Under the pieces are notes generated by a model. It was not told the DNA's origin, made no database searches, and saw only the letters and a list, made by a program, of their open reading frames with translations. Below are positions 26,806 through 35,963 of a stretch of 64,000 nt of DNA, piece after piece. The first letter of the stretch is position 1. Every line of letters starts with the position of its first letter. Where the stretch lies: positions 59,348 through 123,347 of the forward strand of contig NZ_JABXYX010000008.1 of assembly GCF_017982655.1 (NCBI RefSeq), given 5' to 3'. The stretch is from Brasilonema sp. CT11. Lineage in GTDB: Bacteria; Cyanobacteriota; Cyanobacteriia; Cyanobacteriales; Nostocaceae. The translations under genes and the position numbers were made by a program.

Positions 26806-27852
26806 ATGATCTACTTTATTCAGCCTAAACTAAATTTCACATCAGGAGGCTCGCTCTACAATTTAGAAATTGTCAAGCGCTTGGAGGAGGAAGGTAAAGG
26901 AGAGAATTTTTTTTATCCCTTAAATGGATCTGTTTCGTGGCTCCTTGAACAATTAAGTGCTTTGCCCTCTAATTGTATCCTTGTGATTGACGCACTCTAC
27001 TTGACAATTCCTGAGTTCAATGCTTCCTTAAAGGAATTTCTTCCCTATGCTCAACGGACTTACCTCATGCTCCACCATCTTGAGTCATTGAATATTTACT
27101 ACTCGACTCAGGAAAAGAAAGCGCTCTGGAGTGATGAAGCGCAGTGGTTAAAAGCTATGAAGGGTATTATCGTTCCTAGTTTCCAACTGCGGAATTATAT
27201 CTTAAGTGGTGGCATAGAAACAGATAAAATCGTGGTAGCATCACCAGGTATCGATAAGGCTCAAGCTTGCCATTTGCCTAATCTCAAAGAGCGATCGCAA
27301 AATGAGCCGATAACTCTAATTACCATAGGAACTTTCTATCGACGCAAAGGGCAACTTGAATTAGTAGAAATGTTAGCCCAGATGGAAACAAAGAATTTTA
27401 GGCTGCATTTGGTTGGCGACTGCGAAGAAGAAGACTACAAACAGAAGACTCTGGCGTTAAGGGAGCGTGCACAACTGCAAGATGCCGTAATTGTTCATGG
27501 GGTTGTTCCTCAAAAAACTATGTTGGAGTTGTTGTCCCAGTCCGATCTTTATATCTCCCCAGCTACCTATGAGAGTTATTCTATGGCTACTGCTGAAGCA
27601 GTTGCTCACGGGCTACCAGTCTTAGCTTATGCAACAGGAGCAATAGCTGACTGGATTGAGGATGGAGTCAATGGGATAGTCCTACCGCTAGGTAAGCAGG
27701 AACAATTTTTCATGGCACTCAAAAGGTTGCTTACAGATCGTAATCAACTTAATCAGTTACGCAAAGAAGCTTTGAATCGTACTGAGAACTTATCGTTTAA
27801 CAATTGGGATCAAACTTATAGAGATTTTTTACAAGCATTTACAAATCACTAG
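26806..27852 (+). CDS. GT4-family glycosyltransferase
   Basis: The 348-residue protein has the GT-B fold C-terminal half with ITIGTFYRRKGQLELVE, the donor-binding stretch YISPATYESYSMATAEAVAH (E-x7-E type) and ATGAIADWIEDGVNG. It transfers a sugar from an activated nucleotide sugar; acceptor unknown. Placement right after the pterin-synthase-like gene suggests the acceptor is the product of the preceding enzymes, as in pterin glycosides, but that is inference. Confidence 0.85.
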   Translation: MIYFIQPKLNFTSGGSLYNLEIVKRLEEEGKGENFFYPLNGSVSWLLEQLSALPSNCILVIDALYLTIPEFNASLKEFLPYAQRTYLMLHHLESLNIYYSTQEKKALWSDEAQWLKAMKGIIVPSFQLRNYILSGGIETDKIVVASPGIDKAQACHLPNLKERSQNEPITLITIGTFYRRKGQLELVEMLAQMETKNFRLHLVGDCEEEDYKQKTLALRERAQLQDAVIVHGVVPQKTMLELLSQSDLYISPATYESYSMATAEAVAHGLPVLAYATGAIADWIEDGVNGIVLPLGKQEQFFMALKRLLTDRNQLNQLRKEALNRTENLSFNNWDQTYRDFLQAFTNH

Positions 27853-27914
27853 TAACTAAAATTATAAGATTTCCTCAATGACTAGAATTACTAAATCATC
27901 AGGAAACAATTAAT

Positions 27915-28685
27915 ATGTCATCTTTCTCGCAGCAGGTAGGGATTCTTCGCTCATTATTAATGTACTACGGTATTCCCTTTCGCATCCGTCAGTTGTCACG
28001 CTTTTATTCACTGTTCGTTCAACCAGGCGATCTTTGTTTTGACATCGGTGCCCATGTTGGCAATCATCTTCTTGCCTTATCTCGTCTTGGTGCCCACGTT
28101 GTCGGCATCGAGCCTCAACCTCAGTGTATGCAACTGTTGAAACGCTGGTACGGCAATAATTCCCAGATTACCCTTGTTGAACAGGCTGTTGGCGTAGTTC
28201 CTGGGACGCAAGACTTATTGGTGAGCCGACGTACCCCAACTGTAACCACCCTCTCCCGTGATTGGATGCAAGCAGTTCAACAGGTTGACTCTTTCGCTCA
28301 TGTGCGCTGGGATACAACCGTGTCTGTTTCGGTAACAACCCTTGATAATCTCATAACTCAGTATGGTAAGCCCGCTTTTTGCAAGATTGACGTTGAGGGT
28401 AACGAACTCGAAGTTTTGCGTGGCTTATCGCAACCTATTCGTGCTCTTTCGTTTGAATACACTCCGAGTGCAATAAACATTGCTGTGGCTTGCATTGAAC
28501 AATTGAACCATTTGGGATCTTATGAGTTCAACTGGAAACCGGCAAAGTTCGGCGAATCGTATGAATTGCAGTCAGCTAACTGGCTTAATTCTCAGGAAAT
28601 GATCACTCAACTCAGAAGTCTGCCACCTGATGCAAACTCTGGTGATGTATATGCACGTTCTTTGCTTAGTCTTGAGAGCCTATGA
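27915..28685 (+). CDS. FkbM-family methyltransferase
   Basis: The 256-residue protein carries the SAM-binding motif CFDIGAHVGNH, the acidic follow-up VVGIEPQP and the FkbM-type FCKIDVEGNELEVLRGL. This family methylates hydroxyl groups, often on sugars or natural products. AGGAAA lies before the ATG. It is the fifth gene of the cluster. Confidence 0.85.
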   Translation: MSSFSQQVGILRSLLMYYGIPFRIRQLSRFYSLFVQPGDLCFDIGAHVGNHLLALSRLGAHVVGIEPQPQCMQLLKRWYGNNSQITLVEQAVGVVPGTQDLLVSRRTPTVTTLSRDWMQAVQQVDSFAHVRWDTTVSVSVTTLDNLITQYGKPAFCKIDVEGNELEVLRGLSQPIRALSFEYTPSAINIAVACIEQLNHLGSYEFNWKPAKFGESYELQSANWLNSQEMITQLRSLPPDANSGDVYARSLLSLESL

Positions 28686-28848
28686 AGCAATTTTTGTTCC
28701 AATAGACTCATTCATCCCAGTATAATTTTGTATCAAGAAATAATTCTAGGCCTTGATTTAATGGTTGCTAAAATTCAGCAAGCATTTGACCTGCTTTTGC
28801 GGGAATTTTTTGTTTAAAAACCAAAATCTTTTGTTTCCAAGAAGTCTA

Positions 28849-29724
28849 ATGAATAAAAACCATAAATTAGCCGAATGGCTGGAATTGCGCATCCCCTATG
28901 ATGCCAAGGGGCGTAACTCAATTGTGGAAGTAAGCTGCCAACAATACCTGAACAAGCGCAAAAGCCTTAAAATCGTTGATTTGGGAGCAGGTACGGGTGC
29001 TAACTGTCGCTACTACCTGAGTAAGATTTATCAGGAGCAAGAGTGGTTTTTGGTCGAACAAAATCAAGAACTTTTGGAAATCGCCTTTGAGAGGCTAATC
29101 GTCTGGGCGCAAGAAAATGGATATGAGTCACAATTGCAAGACTCAATATTAATCTTGAAAAATCAAGGCTATAAAATTACTATCCACAGAATTGTCGGCT
29201 CTATTTTGGATCTGGAAAATCTCATAGACTTAAAGACTTTCGACTTAGCTGTCGCCAATGCAGTGTTCGATTTATTTAGCGAAAAACAGTTTCAAACATT
29301 CCTTGAATGTTTAAAAAAGTACCAATTGCCGCTGCTAGCTACTGTTAACTATACTGGCATGAATTTTATTCCTGAAACTGAGGATGATTCTAACTTTATT
29401 AAATACTACAATCAGCATATGCAGCGCCCTCAAGACTTCGGCAGGGGGATGGGATCTGACTGCGGTTCCTCTATGTGGAAGGCAATGAAGCTTATTGGCA
29501 TGAAGGTATCACAAGGAGAAAGTCCGTGGGAAATTAGTAGCAACGATCCTGTTTTTTTTCAGCTAAAATTAAAGTTTATGGAAGAATCAATCCCAGAAAT
29601 TCTTGATTCAGCAACTTCACAGCATGAGTTAAACACCTGGTTGCAAGAAAAGCAACAGATGATTGCTCAAAACAAACTTAGTTGTAACGTCACCCATCAA
29701 GATTTTTGGGGTTACTGGGAGTAG
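28849..29724 (+). CDS. class I SAM-dependent methyltransferase
   Basis: From the ATG at 28849 the protein has 291 residues, beginning MNKNHKLAEWLELRIPYDAK, with motif I KIVDLGAGTGANCRYYL. The longer frame to 28765 starts at TTG with an atypical leader, so the inner ATG is preferred. It follows the FkbM methyltransferase by 163 bp and is probably part of the same locus. Substrate unknown. Confidence 0.75.
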   Translation: MNKNHKLAEWLELRIPYDAKGRNSIVEVSCQQYLNKRKSLKIVDLGAGTGANCRYYLSKIYQEQEWFLVEQNQELLEIAFERLIVWAQENGYESQLQDSILILKNQGYKITIHRIVGSILDLENLIDLKTFDLAVANAVFDLFSEKQFQTFLECLKKYQLPLLATVNYTGMNFIPETEDDSNFIKYYNQHMQRPQDFGRGMGSDCGSSMWKAMKLIGMKVSQGESPWEISSNDPVFFQLKLKFMEESIPEILDSATSQHELNTWLQEKQQMIAQNKLSCNVTHQDFWGYWE

Positions 29725-29792
29725 CTATAATTTAAGTATCAAGAAAAATCCTTAAGAATAAATTCTTTGAGAACAAAGATGTTTTGCTAAAA

Positions 29793-31106
29793 ATGTCTAA
29801 AATCAAAAAAACCAAACAACAGCATAAAATATTACAAAAACTGAAATGGCGGATAGGAATATTTTTTGCTATTGTATTGGGCATCATGTTGCTTTCCATC
29901 CCGCAAGCCATATCACAGGAAGTAGTAGTCCTGAATATGATGCTGAACGCGACTGATGCTGCACTTTGGAAGCAAAGCATTATCAAAGACTTTGAAGCAA
30001 AAAATCCGGGCATTCGTATTAATCTTATTGAAGGTCCAGGGATGCCAAATTTACAGGAAGACCTGCTGACTTCAGCATATATCTTGGGAGATTCTCCTTA
30101 TGACATGGTAATGATGGACGTCATTTGGACACCCAAGTTTGCTGCTGCTGGATGGTTGTTAGATTTGAGCGATCGCTTGACAAAAGAAGAGTTAGCTGAT
30201 TTTTTTCCTGCACATATAGAAGCCGGACGCTACCAAGGTAAGCTCTACAGAATTCCCATGTATGCTAGTGCTGGAGTTCTCTACTACCGTAAAGACTTAC
30301 TCAAACAAGCAGGTTTTCAACCACCAGAAACATTCGCAGATCTACTCAGAATTTCTAAGTCATTACAAGAGCAAGGAAAAGTTAAGTGGGGTTACCTTTG
30401 GCAAGGTCGCCAGTCTGAAGGACTAGTTGCCATGTTTATGGAAGTCTTGCAAGGTTTCGGTGGATTTTGGATGAATCCTGATAATTTAGAAGTAGGGCTA
30501 GATAGACCTGAGACATTAAAGGCGATCGCTTTTCTCAAAGATACTATTCAAGAAGGAATTTCTCCGCCTGGAGTCACAACATATATTGAAGAAGATACAA
30601 GACGTATATTTCAAAGCGGTCAAGCAGCATTTTTACGGAGTTGGCCTTATGTTTGGCCTTTAGCTAATGCTGATGACTCCCCTGTAAAAGATAAAATAGC
30701 GATGAAACCAATGGTTGCTACCCCGCTCAACAGTCCAGGAGGGTGTTTAGGTGGTTTTGGTTTAGGAATTAGCAAATCTTCAAAACATCCTCAAGAAGCT
30801 TGGAAAGCAATTCAATTCTTTACCAGTGAAGAAACACAGCGCCAATTTATTTTTAAATCGGGTTTTGTACCAAGCCAACGTTCACTGTTTACAGATCCAG
30901 AAGTTGTCAGCAAATATCCTCATTATCCTGAGATACTCAAGATCGCTGATAAAAGCATTTTACGTCCGTCCATTGGCCAATATGCTCAAGCATCAGATAT
31001 TTTGCAACGTTATCTGAGTGCTGCATTGACAAATCGCATGACTCCGGAGCGCGCGATGCAAGCGGCTGCTAGTGAAACCAAGCTATTACTTGCGACTAAA
31101 AGCTAA
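29793..31106 (+). CDS. ABC transporter sugar-type extracellular solute-binding protein
   Basis: The protein has 437 residues from the ATG at 29793. A basic N-terminus is followed by one hydrophobic signal/anchor helix (about residues 22-42, GIFFAIVLGIMLLSIP). The rest matches family 1 solute-binding proteins (MalE/GgtB-like), with DFEAKNPGI, MVMMDVIWTPKFAAAGWLLDL and AWKAIQFFTSEETQ. No permease or ATPase gene follows, so it is an orphan binding protein. It might serve an import function linked to the glycosylated product of the preceding cluster or be unrelated. Confidence 0.85.
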   Translation: MSKIKKTKQQHKILQKLKWRIGIFFAIVLGIMLLSIPQAISQEVVVLNMMLNATDAALWKQSIIKDFEAKNPGIRINLIEGPGMPNLQEDLLTSAYILGDSPYDMVMMDVIWTPKFAAAGWLLDLSDRLTKEELADFFPAHIEAGRYQGKLYRIPMYASAGVLYYRKDLLKQAGFQPPETFADLLRISKSLQEQGKVKWGYLWQGRQSEGLVAMFMEVLQGFGGFWMNPDNLEVGLDRPETLKAIAFLKDTIQEGISPPGVTTYIEEDTRRIFQSGQAAFLRSWPYVWPLANADDSPVKDKIAMKPMVATPLNSPGGCLGGFGLGISKSSKHPQEAWKAIQFFTSEETQRQFIFKSGFVPSQRSLFTDPEVVSKYPHYPEILKIADKSILRPSIGQYAQASDILQRYLSAALTNRMTPERAMQAAASETKLLLATKS

Positions 31107-31124
31107 TGATCTAGTCTTCAATTT

Positions 31125-31275
31125 GGGGTACCCTGCGCGATACGCGTAGCGTCAAGCCTCCGGCTTATCGCCGCAATCAAGAAGAAGGGGTGTAAGGGCA
31201 ACGCCTAGAGCGCGAGCGCGGCTCGACTGAGCGGAAGCTGAGCCGAACGTCCGAACGGTATAAGGGTGTAGGGAA
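31125..31275. repeat. dispersed palindromic repeats between the binding-protein gene and GDT1 pair
   Basis: The stretch carries a gcgatacgcgtagcgtcaag/ccggcttatcgcc palindrome and agcgcgagcgcggctcgac-type repeats that recur elsewhere in the window. No gene is present. Confidence 0.55.
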
Positions 31276-31369
31276 TAAATCAGTGGGAGTCCTCGGTTGC
31301 TATTTGTGAAAAATATTGAGAAAATGAGAAGAATATGAAAAAAACTTAACTAGCAAAAAAATACCGCCT

Positions 31370-31798
31370 GTGAAACTTGACTCCAAGCCCTTGAACCTTA
31401 CTACATCTGCAACCCAAAGCCAGCTAGAGCAAAAAGATGAACTAGATAGCAATAGTCCAACTACCTTAGTTGAGGCGTCGTCACCTTTGGATTCTGAGAA
31501 ACCGACTAAGCCGGAAACCCCAGTAGTCATCTTCGCCACGACATTTTTGACCATCTTTCTGGCGGAAATTGGTGACAAGACACAGCTATCCACTCTATTG
31601 ATGAGTGCGCAATCACATTCTCCGTGGGTTGTGTTTTTGGGATCTGGCACCGCGCTAGTCATGACTAGTCTATTGGGTGTCGCGTTAGGCAGTTGGATCG
31701 CTAGCAGACTCTCCCCAAAAACTATAGAAAAAGCAGCAGGGATAATGCTGCTGCTAATTTCCTTAATGTTATTTTGGGATTTGGTAATTACCAAATAA
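31370..31798 (+). CDS. half-size TMEM165/GDT1 family protein, subunit A
   Basis: The 142-residue protein starts at a GTG. A polar leader of about 45 residues is followed by three helices with the canonical signature FLAEIGDKTQLS. It is half the length of the fused family member at 19469-20047. It is paired with a second half 59 bp downstream, as in cyanobacterial two-gene GDT1 transporters that form heterodimers. Predicted substrate Mn2+ or Ca2+. Confidence 0.85.
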   Translation: MKLDSKPLNLTTSATQSQLEQKDELDSNSPTTLVEASSPLDSEKPTKPETPVVIFATTFLTIFLAEIGDKTQLSTLLMSAQSHSPWVVFLGSGTALVMTSLLGVALGSWIASRLSPKTIEKAAGIMLLLISLMLFWDLVITK

Positions 31799-31857
31799 TT
31801 TAGTTAATTAACTTGTGTGACTGATAAAAACTCTTAACTCTTGACTCTTGACTAACT

Positions 31858-32136
31858 ATGGATTGGCATCTTTTAGGATTAAGCTTTATTACTGTTTTTT
31901 TGTCAGAATTGGGTGACAAAAGCCAGTTAGCTGCAATTGCGCTTTCAGGTCGTAGTCAATCTCCGCGTGCGGTGTTTTTTGGTACAGCTGGCGCACTGCT
32001 TTTGACTAGCTTTTTAGGAGTTTTGGCGGGGGGAGCGGTGTCAGAGGTATTACCCACAAGGTTGTTGAAAGCGATCGCCGCCGTGGGATTTGCCATACTT
32101 GCAATACGCCTGTTATTTTTTAACAACGAGGAATGA
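31858..32136 (+). CDS. half-size TMEM165/GDT1 family protein, subunit B
   Basis: The 92-residue protein has three hydrophobic helices and the canonical signature FLSELGDKSQLAA. It should form a heterodimer with the upstream 142-residue partner, giving the usual six-helix unit with two opposed EGDK motifs. No riboswitch is visible before this pair, in contrast to the fused gene. Confidence 0.85.
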   Translation: MDWHLLGLSFITVFLSELGDKSQLAAIALSGRSQSPRAVFFGTAGALLLTSFLGVLAGGAVSEVLPTRLLKAIAAVGFAILAIRLLFFNNEE

Positions 32137-32175
32137 AGTGTTTTACCATTGATCGCACGATCATTCCTCATCGAG

Positions 32176-32661
32176 TTATCGTCGCCAGCACCAGCTCAAA
32201 AGTGTGCCACCTGCCAATAGTTTTACTGTTTCCAAAATCCAGTAACCACCATGCAGTATATTCATACTTGCTGGAATTTCAGCAGTTGTCTCAAACAGGT
32301 TCAGTTCGATTCCGAGGGCAGACATTTGCGGAGTGAACAAGTAGGTATTAATAGAAGCGATCAGAAGCAGTAATACAGACAAAATAATTGCACCGCGACG
32401 CCACTGAGATTGGCTGTTGCACACAGCTAACACGCTGGTTAATACTAAGCCAGCAGACAGCAATTCGATACGATTAAAATTCCAGAAAAGCGCATAGCCA
32501 GCTGAAGCAAAGTTGGCTTGAGTCATCATGCCAGAAACGTAAAGACTAGGCATAATTACCAAGTCAAGAAATAAGCTGGCACTGAGCCAAAAGCCTAGAG
32601 CTAATATGGCAACATTTTGCCAAATCGGTCGCTTAAGTTCGACGCTAGAAACTGCCTGCAT
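32176..32661 (-). CDS. DUF4149-like four-helix membrane protein
   Basis: The 161-residue protein has four hydrophobic helices (around residues 15-40, 60-80, 88-108 and 140-157) and the stretches GFWLSASLFLDLVIMPSLY and HGGYWILETVKL, which resemble the DUF4149/TMEM205-like family. Function unknown. It is convergent with the GDT1 pair. Confidence 0.65.
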   Translation of the reverse strand: MQAVSSVELKRPIWQNVAILALGFWLSASLFLDLVIMPSLYVSGMMTQANFASAGYALFWNFNRIELLSAGLVLTSVLAVCNSQSQWRRGAIILSVLLLLIASINTYLFTPQMSALGIELNLFETTAEIPASMNILHGGYWILETVKLLAGGTLLSWCWRR

Positions 32662-32928
32662 AATTGTGAATAATTGCGTGTGTTTATATTTTTAGTTTCT
32701 AACTTAACAAGGCACTTTGACAACACAAGTCAATAATCTTTTACAAAGTTCTTATAACTTTGCAAACTGAGTTGGGTATCTTTTGCCTAAGTGCCGTTGA
32801 ACAAGAATTCAGAGTTCAGAATTCTGACTCCTTTTTTTTATGAAAACGTAGAGCGCACAAAAGTAAATCGTAAAATTAAGTTATGGGGCAAGTTTGTCAC
32901 CTGTCATAGAGCCACCGGAAGCAAAACA

Positions 32929-33486
32929 ATGCGTGTAGCATTTTTCTTAGGTACAGCAATTGCTTGTACAGCAGTGATAGGCGGATACACTGCGGACTTG
33001 AGTCAAGCGGTTCAGTTACGAGATGGTAAAGTCTATTTTGTCCAACCACCGACCTTGCTGGGTGCAGTGACCACCTACAAGGATACTTATGTATGGGGTG
33101 CAACATACTATTTTACCATTGGCCTGCCAGAAAATGCTGGAGAACCGCTGCAAACAATTACAATTCACCAGCGTGAAGGAGTAGATCGTGTGCGCTTTGA
33201 CTTGCGACACACTTCTGCTTTTGAAGGAACACCTTCCAAAGAAGGTCCAAAGCTTGCTCTAAAAGATGTGACAAGGGACAGCAAAACCAAAACACTATCG
33301 CTCATATTTGATCCGCCAGTACCTCCAGGTAGAACTATCACACTAGCTCTCAAGCCAGTGCAGAACCCGACGGTTGCTGGTGTCTACCTATTTGGAGTCA
33401 CGGCGTTTCCGCCGGGAGAGCAACCTCATGGTCAATTTCTCGGTTATGGAAGGTTGCAATTTTACAACTTTGGTTTTCGGTTTTGA
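32929..33486 (+). CDS. DUF2808 secreted protein
   Basis: From the ATG at 32929 (GGAAG 7 nt upstream) the protein has 185 residues: a signal peptide (MRVAFFLGTAIACTAVIGG), then a DUF2808 domain with TYYFTIGLPENAGEPLQ, VRFDL, DPPVPPG and a C-terminal LGYGRLQFYNFG. The open frame extends 46 codons upstream through an atypical, repeat-like leader and is rejected as start. This family is common in cyanobacteria and probably periplasmic or outer membrane associated; its role is not established. Confidence 0.8.
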   Translation: MRVAFFLGTAIACTAVIGGYTADLSQAVQLRDGKVYFVQPPTLLGAVTTYKDTYVWGATYYFTIGLPENAGEPLQTITIHQREGVDRVRFDLRHTSAFEGTPSKEGPKLALKDVTRDSKTKTLSLIFDPPVPPGRTITLALKPVQNPTVAGVYLFGVTAFPPGEQPHGQFLGYGRLQFYNFGFRF

Positions 33487-33626
33487 CCAAAGCTAAAGGT
33501 GTAAGCGCTTCGCCTATGATGAACTCAGACAAGTTTTATCACTACAGTTGTTGTGAGTGATGCTGGCTTCGACTTCGCTCAGCTAGCCAAAGCTATAGCT
33601 GGTAAAAGCCATTTATCTAGTAACAG

Positions 33627-33665
33627 AGTGTTCCTTTCAACTTCACTCAGGGAACACTTTTTATA
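33627..33665 (+). terminator. candidate terminator downstream of the DUF2808 gene
   Basis: The stem AGTGTTCC/GGAACACT is separated by a 16-nt loop and followed by TTTTTATATG. The loop region resembles a dispersed repeat, so the hairpin may have come with repeat DNA. Confidence 0.4.
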
Positions 33666-33701
33666 TGTAACTAGAAAAGAAGCGATCGCACAAATCAATT
33701 G

Positions 33702-34079
33702 ATGGGTTATATGTATATTCTTGAGTGCGCTGATGGTAGTTATTACACAGGTAGTACCAAGAATCTAGAACGGCGGTTGTGGCAACATCAGCAAGGTCTG
33801 GGTGCAAACCACACAGCAAAACGGTTGCCTGTAAAGCTGGTTTTCTGCGAGTATTATGAGCGCGTAGTTGATGCTTTTGAGCGTGAGAAGCAGGTGCAAG
33901 GTTGGAGTCGCAAGAAGAAGCAAGCTTTGATTGTAGGGGATACAAATTTGTTGCATAAGTTAGCTGAGTGTCAAAATGAAACTCATTACAGTCGGTTGGC
34001 TGGCTTCGGTGGTGATGGCTTCGACTCCGCTCAGCCAGCAGAAGAACGCTCCCTGAGCGTTTGCGCAGCGCCCCCTTAG
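33702..34079 (+). CDS. GIY-YIG endonuclease-domain protein
   Basis: The protein has 125 residues from ATG 33702. The N-terminal 80 residues are a GIY-YIG nuclease domain of the UPF0213 type: MYILECADGSYYTGST, then the catalytic-type Arg in NLERRLWQH, and KAL-type helix EREKQVQGWSRKKKQAL. The last 25-30 residues (GDGFDSAQPAEERS onward) are encoded by a dispersed repeat (34000-34095), so the C-terminus was probably replaced or extended by repeat insertion. Function unknown; the family may act on branched DNA. Confidence 0.8.
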   Translation: MGYMYILECADGSYYTGSTKNLERRLWQHQQGLGANHTAKRLPVKLVFCEYYERVVDAFEREKQVQGWSRKKKQALIVGDTNLLHKLAECQNETHYSRLAGFGGDGFDSAQPAEERSLSVCAAPP

Positions 34080-34274
34080 GGGCTAGCCGAAGGGAGCACA
34101 TCACACCTTTGATGAGAACTTTTGATAAACTTCTACAAGTCTTATCGTGTTTTGGCTGAGGCAATTTATATATGAAGTGTAGTTATACGGAATTTTTACA
34201 GGATATTCTCAAGGAAGTGGTGCATGAAGAGGTCGAGCACCGCGCACTCAAAGACATCCTTCTCCCCTACACCC

Positions 34275-35357
34275 TTAGTTTTGATCAAGACTCAAAAGTT
34301 CTTTTGCGTGCAAGTCTTGGCTGATAATTTCGCCTTTGCGGTCAAACAATACAGTACCAACTTTCAGGGCAACATTAGCATATTTTTGCACGTAAGCAGT
34401 AGCCTTGTGACTAATTTTTTCAGCGAGTATCCCAAATACTGATTCTGCTAGTTCCAGTTCGATTAATTTTTTGTGTGCTGCATCTGCAGTCTTAGCATCT
34501 AAAATTGCCCGTGCTGTTTGTACATCACCACCAACAGCAACAACTGCTGCACTTATAATTTCTAATTTGGCATCTGCTAAATGACTAGACGTATTGAAAA
34601 TGCCACCAGCCAGCTTAATCAGTTTGCCATGATATCCCAGCAGCAAAACAGAAGTTGCTTGATATAGTCCAGCTTCTACAAGCATTGCACCAATCCAATT
34701 CCCGGTTTGCACAACTGCTGATTCTGGTATGGCTAAACGTTGTGCAACTTGCATACCATTGCTACCAATACAAAACACCAAACCAGGACAAACTTTGACT
34801 TTAGCCTGCAACGACAAACGAAATTCTTCTAAATAGTCAGCCGCCGACAAAGGTTGAGAAATTCCACTGGTTCCCAACAAAGCTAACCCTTCTAAAATCC
34901 CAAAGGCTTCATTGGAGGTACGTTGCGCCAATTGACGACCTTGAGGAAGAATAATTGATACCGTTGCGGTTTGCTCTGAAGGAATTAGAGGTAGTAAATT
35001 GGCATCAAACAGGCGACGGGCATAACTGTAAATAGCTGGTTCTCCAGAGGCTGTTTTTCCTAAACCCTCTCCTGCTTCTAAAATCAAGGCTTGGGATTGC
35101 CTTTGTGACAACCTTACCCAAGCCCAAATGGGCGTGTTTTTTGTTAAATCTAAGTTATCACCTGGATCACTGAGTGTCACAGCCAAAGCACTTTGGGAGT
35201 CTAAAGCTGCAACTTGAGAAATCGAAATTTCTGCTGTTTGAGAAAGCAGATCAATCTCAACGGAGAGTTGAGAATCTATTTTTTCACGCAGATGCATAAG
35301 AGCAGCCTTAGCAGCGGCTACTGCAAACACTGGCAGGGTATAACCTGTACGAGCCAT
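34275..35357 (-). CDS. cbiD: cobalt-precorrin-5B C1-methyltransferase CbiD
   Basis: The 360-residue protein begins ARTGYTLPVFAVAAAKAAL and has PIWAWVRLSQRQ, EAGEGLGKT, LALLGTSGI, SLQAKVKVCPGLVFCIG and LLGYHGKLIKLAGGIFNTSS, the hallmarks of CbiD. It methylates C1 of cobalt-precorrin-5B in the anaerobic cobalamin (pseudocobalamin in cyanobacteria) pathway. No other cob genes or B12 riboswitch are next to it. It lies just downstream of ssrA on the same strand. Confidence 0.92.
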   Translation of the reverse strand: MARTGYTLPVFAVAAAKAALMHLREKIDSQLSVEIDLLSQTAEISISQVAALDSQSALAVTLSDPGDNLDLTKNTPIWAWVRLSQRQSQALILEAGEGLGKTASGEPAIYSYARRLFDANLLPLIPSEQTATVSIILPQGRQLAQRTSNEAFGILEGLALLGTSGISQPLSAADYLEEFRLSLQAKVKVCPGLVFCIGSNGMQVAQRLAIPESAVVQTGNWIGAMLVEAGLYQATSVLLLGYHGKLIKLAGGIFNTSSHLADAKLEIISAAVVAVGGDVQTARAILDAKTADAAHKKLIELELAESVFGILAEKISHKATAYVQKYANVALKVGTVLFDRKGEIISQDLHAKELLSLDQN

Positions 35358-35481
35358 ATAGTTGTTAATTGACGCTCCTTACTTCTAGTAAGGATACTCC
35401 CAAACTACTTTTGAAGCGCCCAGAAAAAACGAAATCCGCCATCACATAAAATTGTCAGGCGGATTCGCGGATATTCTTTAG

Positions 35482-35867
35482 TGGATCCGAGCAGAGTCGA
35501 ACTGCTGTCCAGACTGGGTATTGACCCCCCGCTCGTTCACAGGCTTAGCCTCTTTTACCCTCAAGGCGGGGAACGTTCATTATCCCGAACGCTAGGATGC
35601 TCTGGTTAAGTCTTAGCTAACAAGCGAACCAGAGACACTTGCTAGAGCATCCGTTGGGGGTTGGTCTCTAGCCCTTAACGGAGTCAAACTAGAGACGCTC
35701 GAACCGAAAAGAGGTTATTAGGCAGCTACTACAGCTTGCTTACGAGCAAAAGGTACAATGTTGTTTGCATTTACTTTATGTTGAGCCTTGGATTTTCGAG
35801 AGACGACTCACTCTCGACCTGTTTCACAAAGTAGCTTTCGCCAACCTGTCGAAACCGTTACGGACCC
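35482..35867 (-). ncRNA. ssrA: transfer-messenger RNA (tmRNA)
   Basis: The minus strand starts GGGTCCGTAACGGTTTCGAC and ends with the tRNA-like arm GTTCGACTCTGCTCGGATCC plus A; the ends pair as an acceptor stem. The tag reading frame (35768 to 35721) encodes ANNIVPFARKQAVVAA followed by TAA TAA, with a GCA resume codon. The tag matches the cyanobacterial ANNIV-FARK pattern. It rescues stalled ribosomes with SmpB. CCA is not encoded. The 386-nt one-piece form is normal. Confidence 0.96.
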
Positions 35868-35963
35868 ATGTGTTTTACCTATAGTACGATTATAATACGC
35901 TATTTTAAAATGTGCCACTCAGGAGCCTAAATTTGAGATTTTGTTGGGATTTGGTCTTCTGGT

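Noticed and set aside
34172..34324. 50-codon plus-strand frame MKCSYTEFLQDILKEVV...
   Set aside because: The first half looks plausible, but it runs into the antisense of cbiD and lacks an SD or known family.
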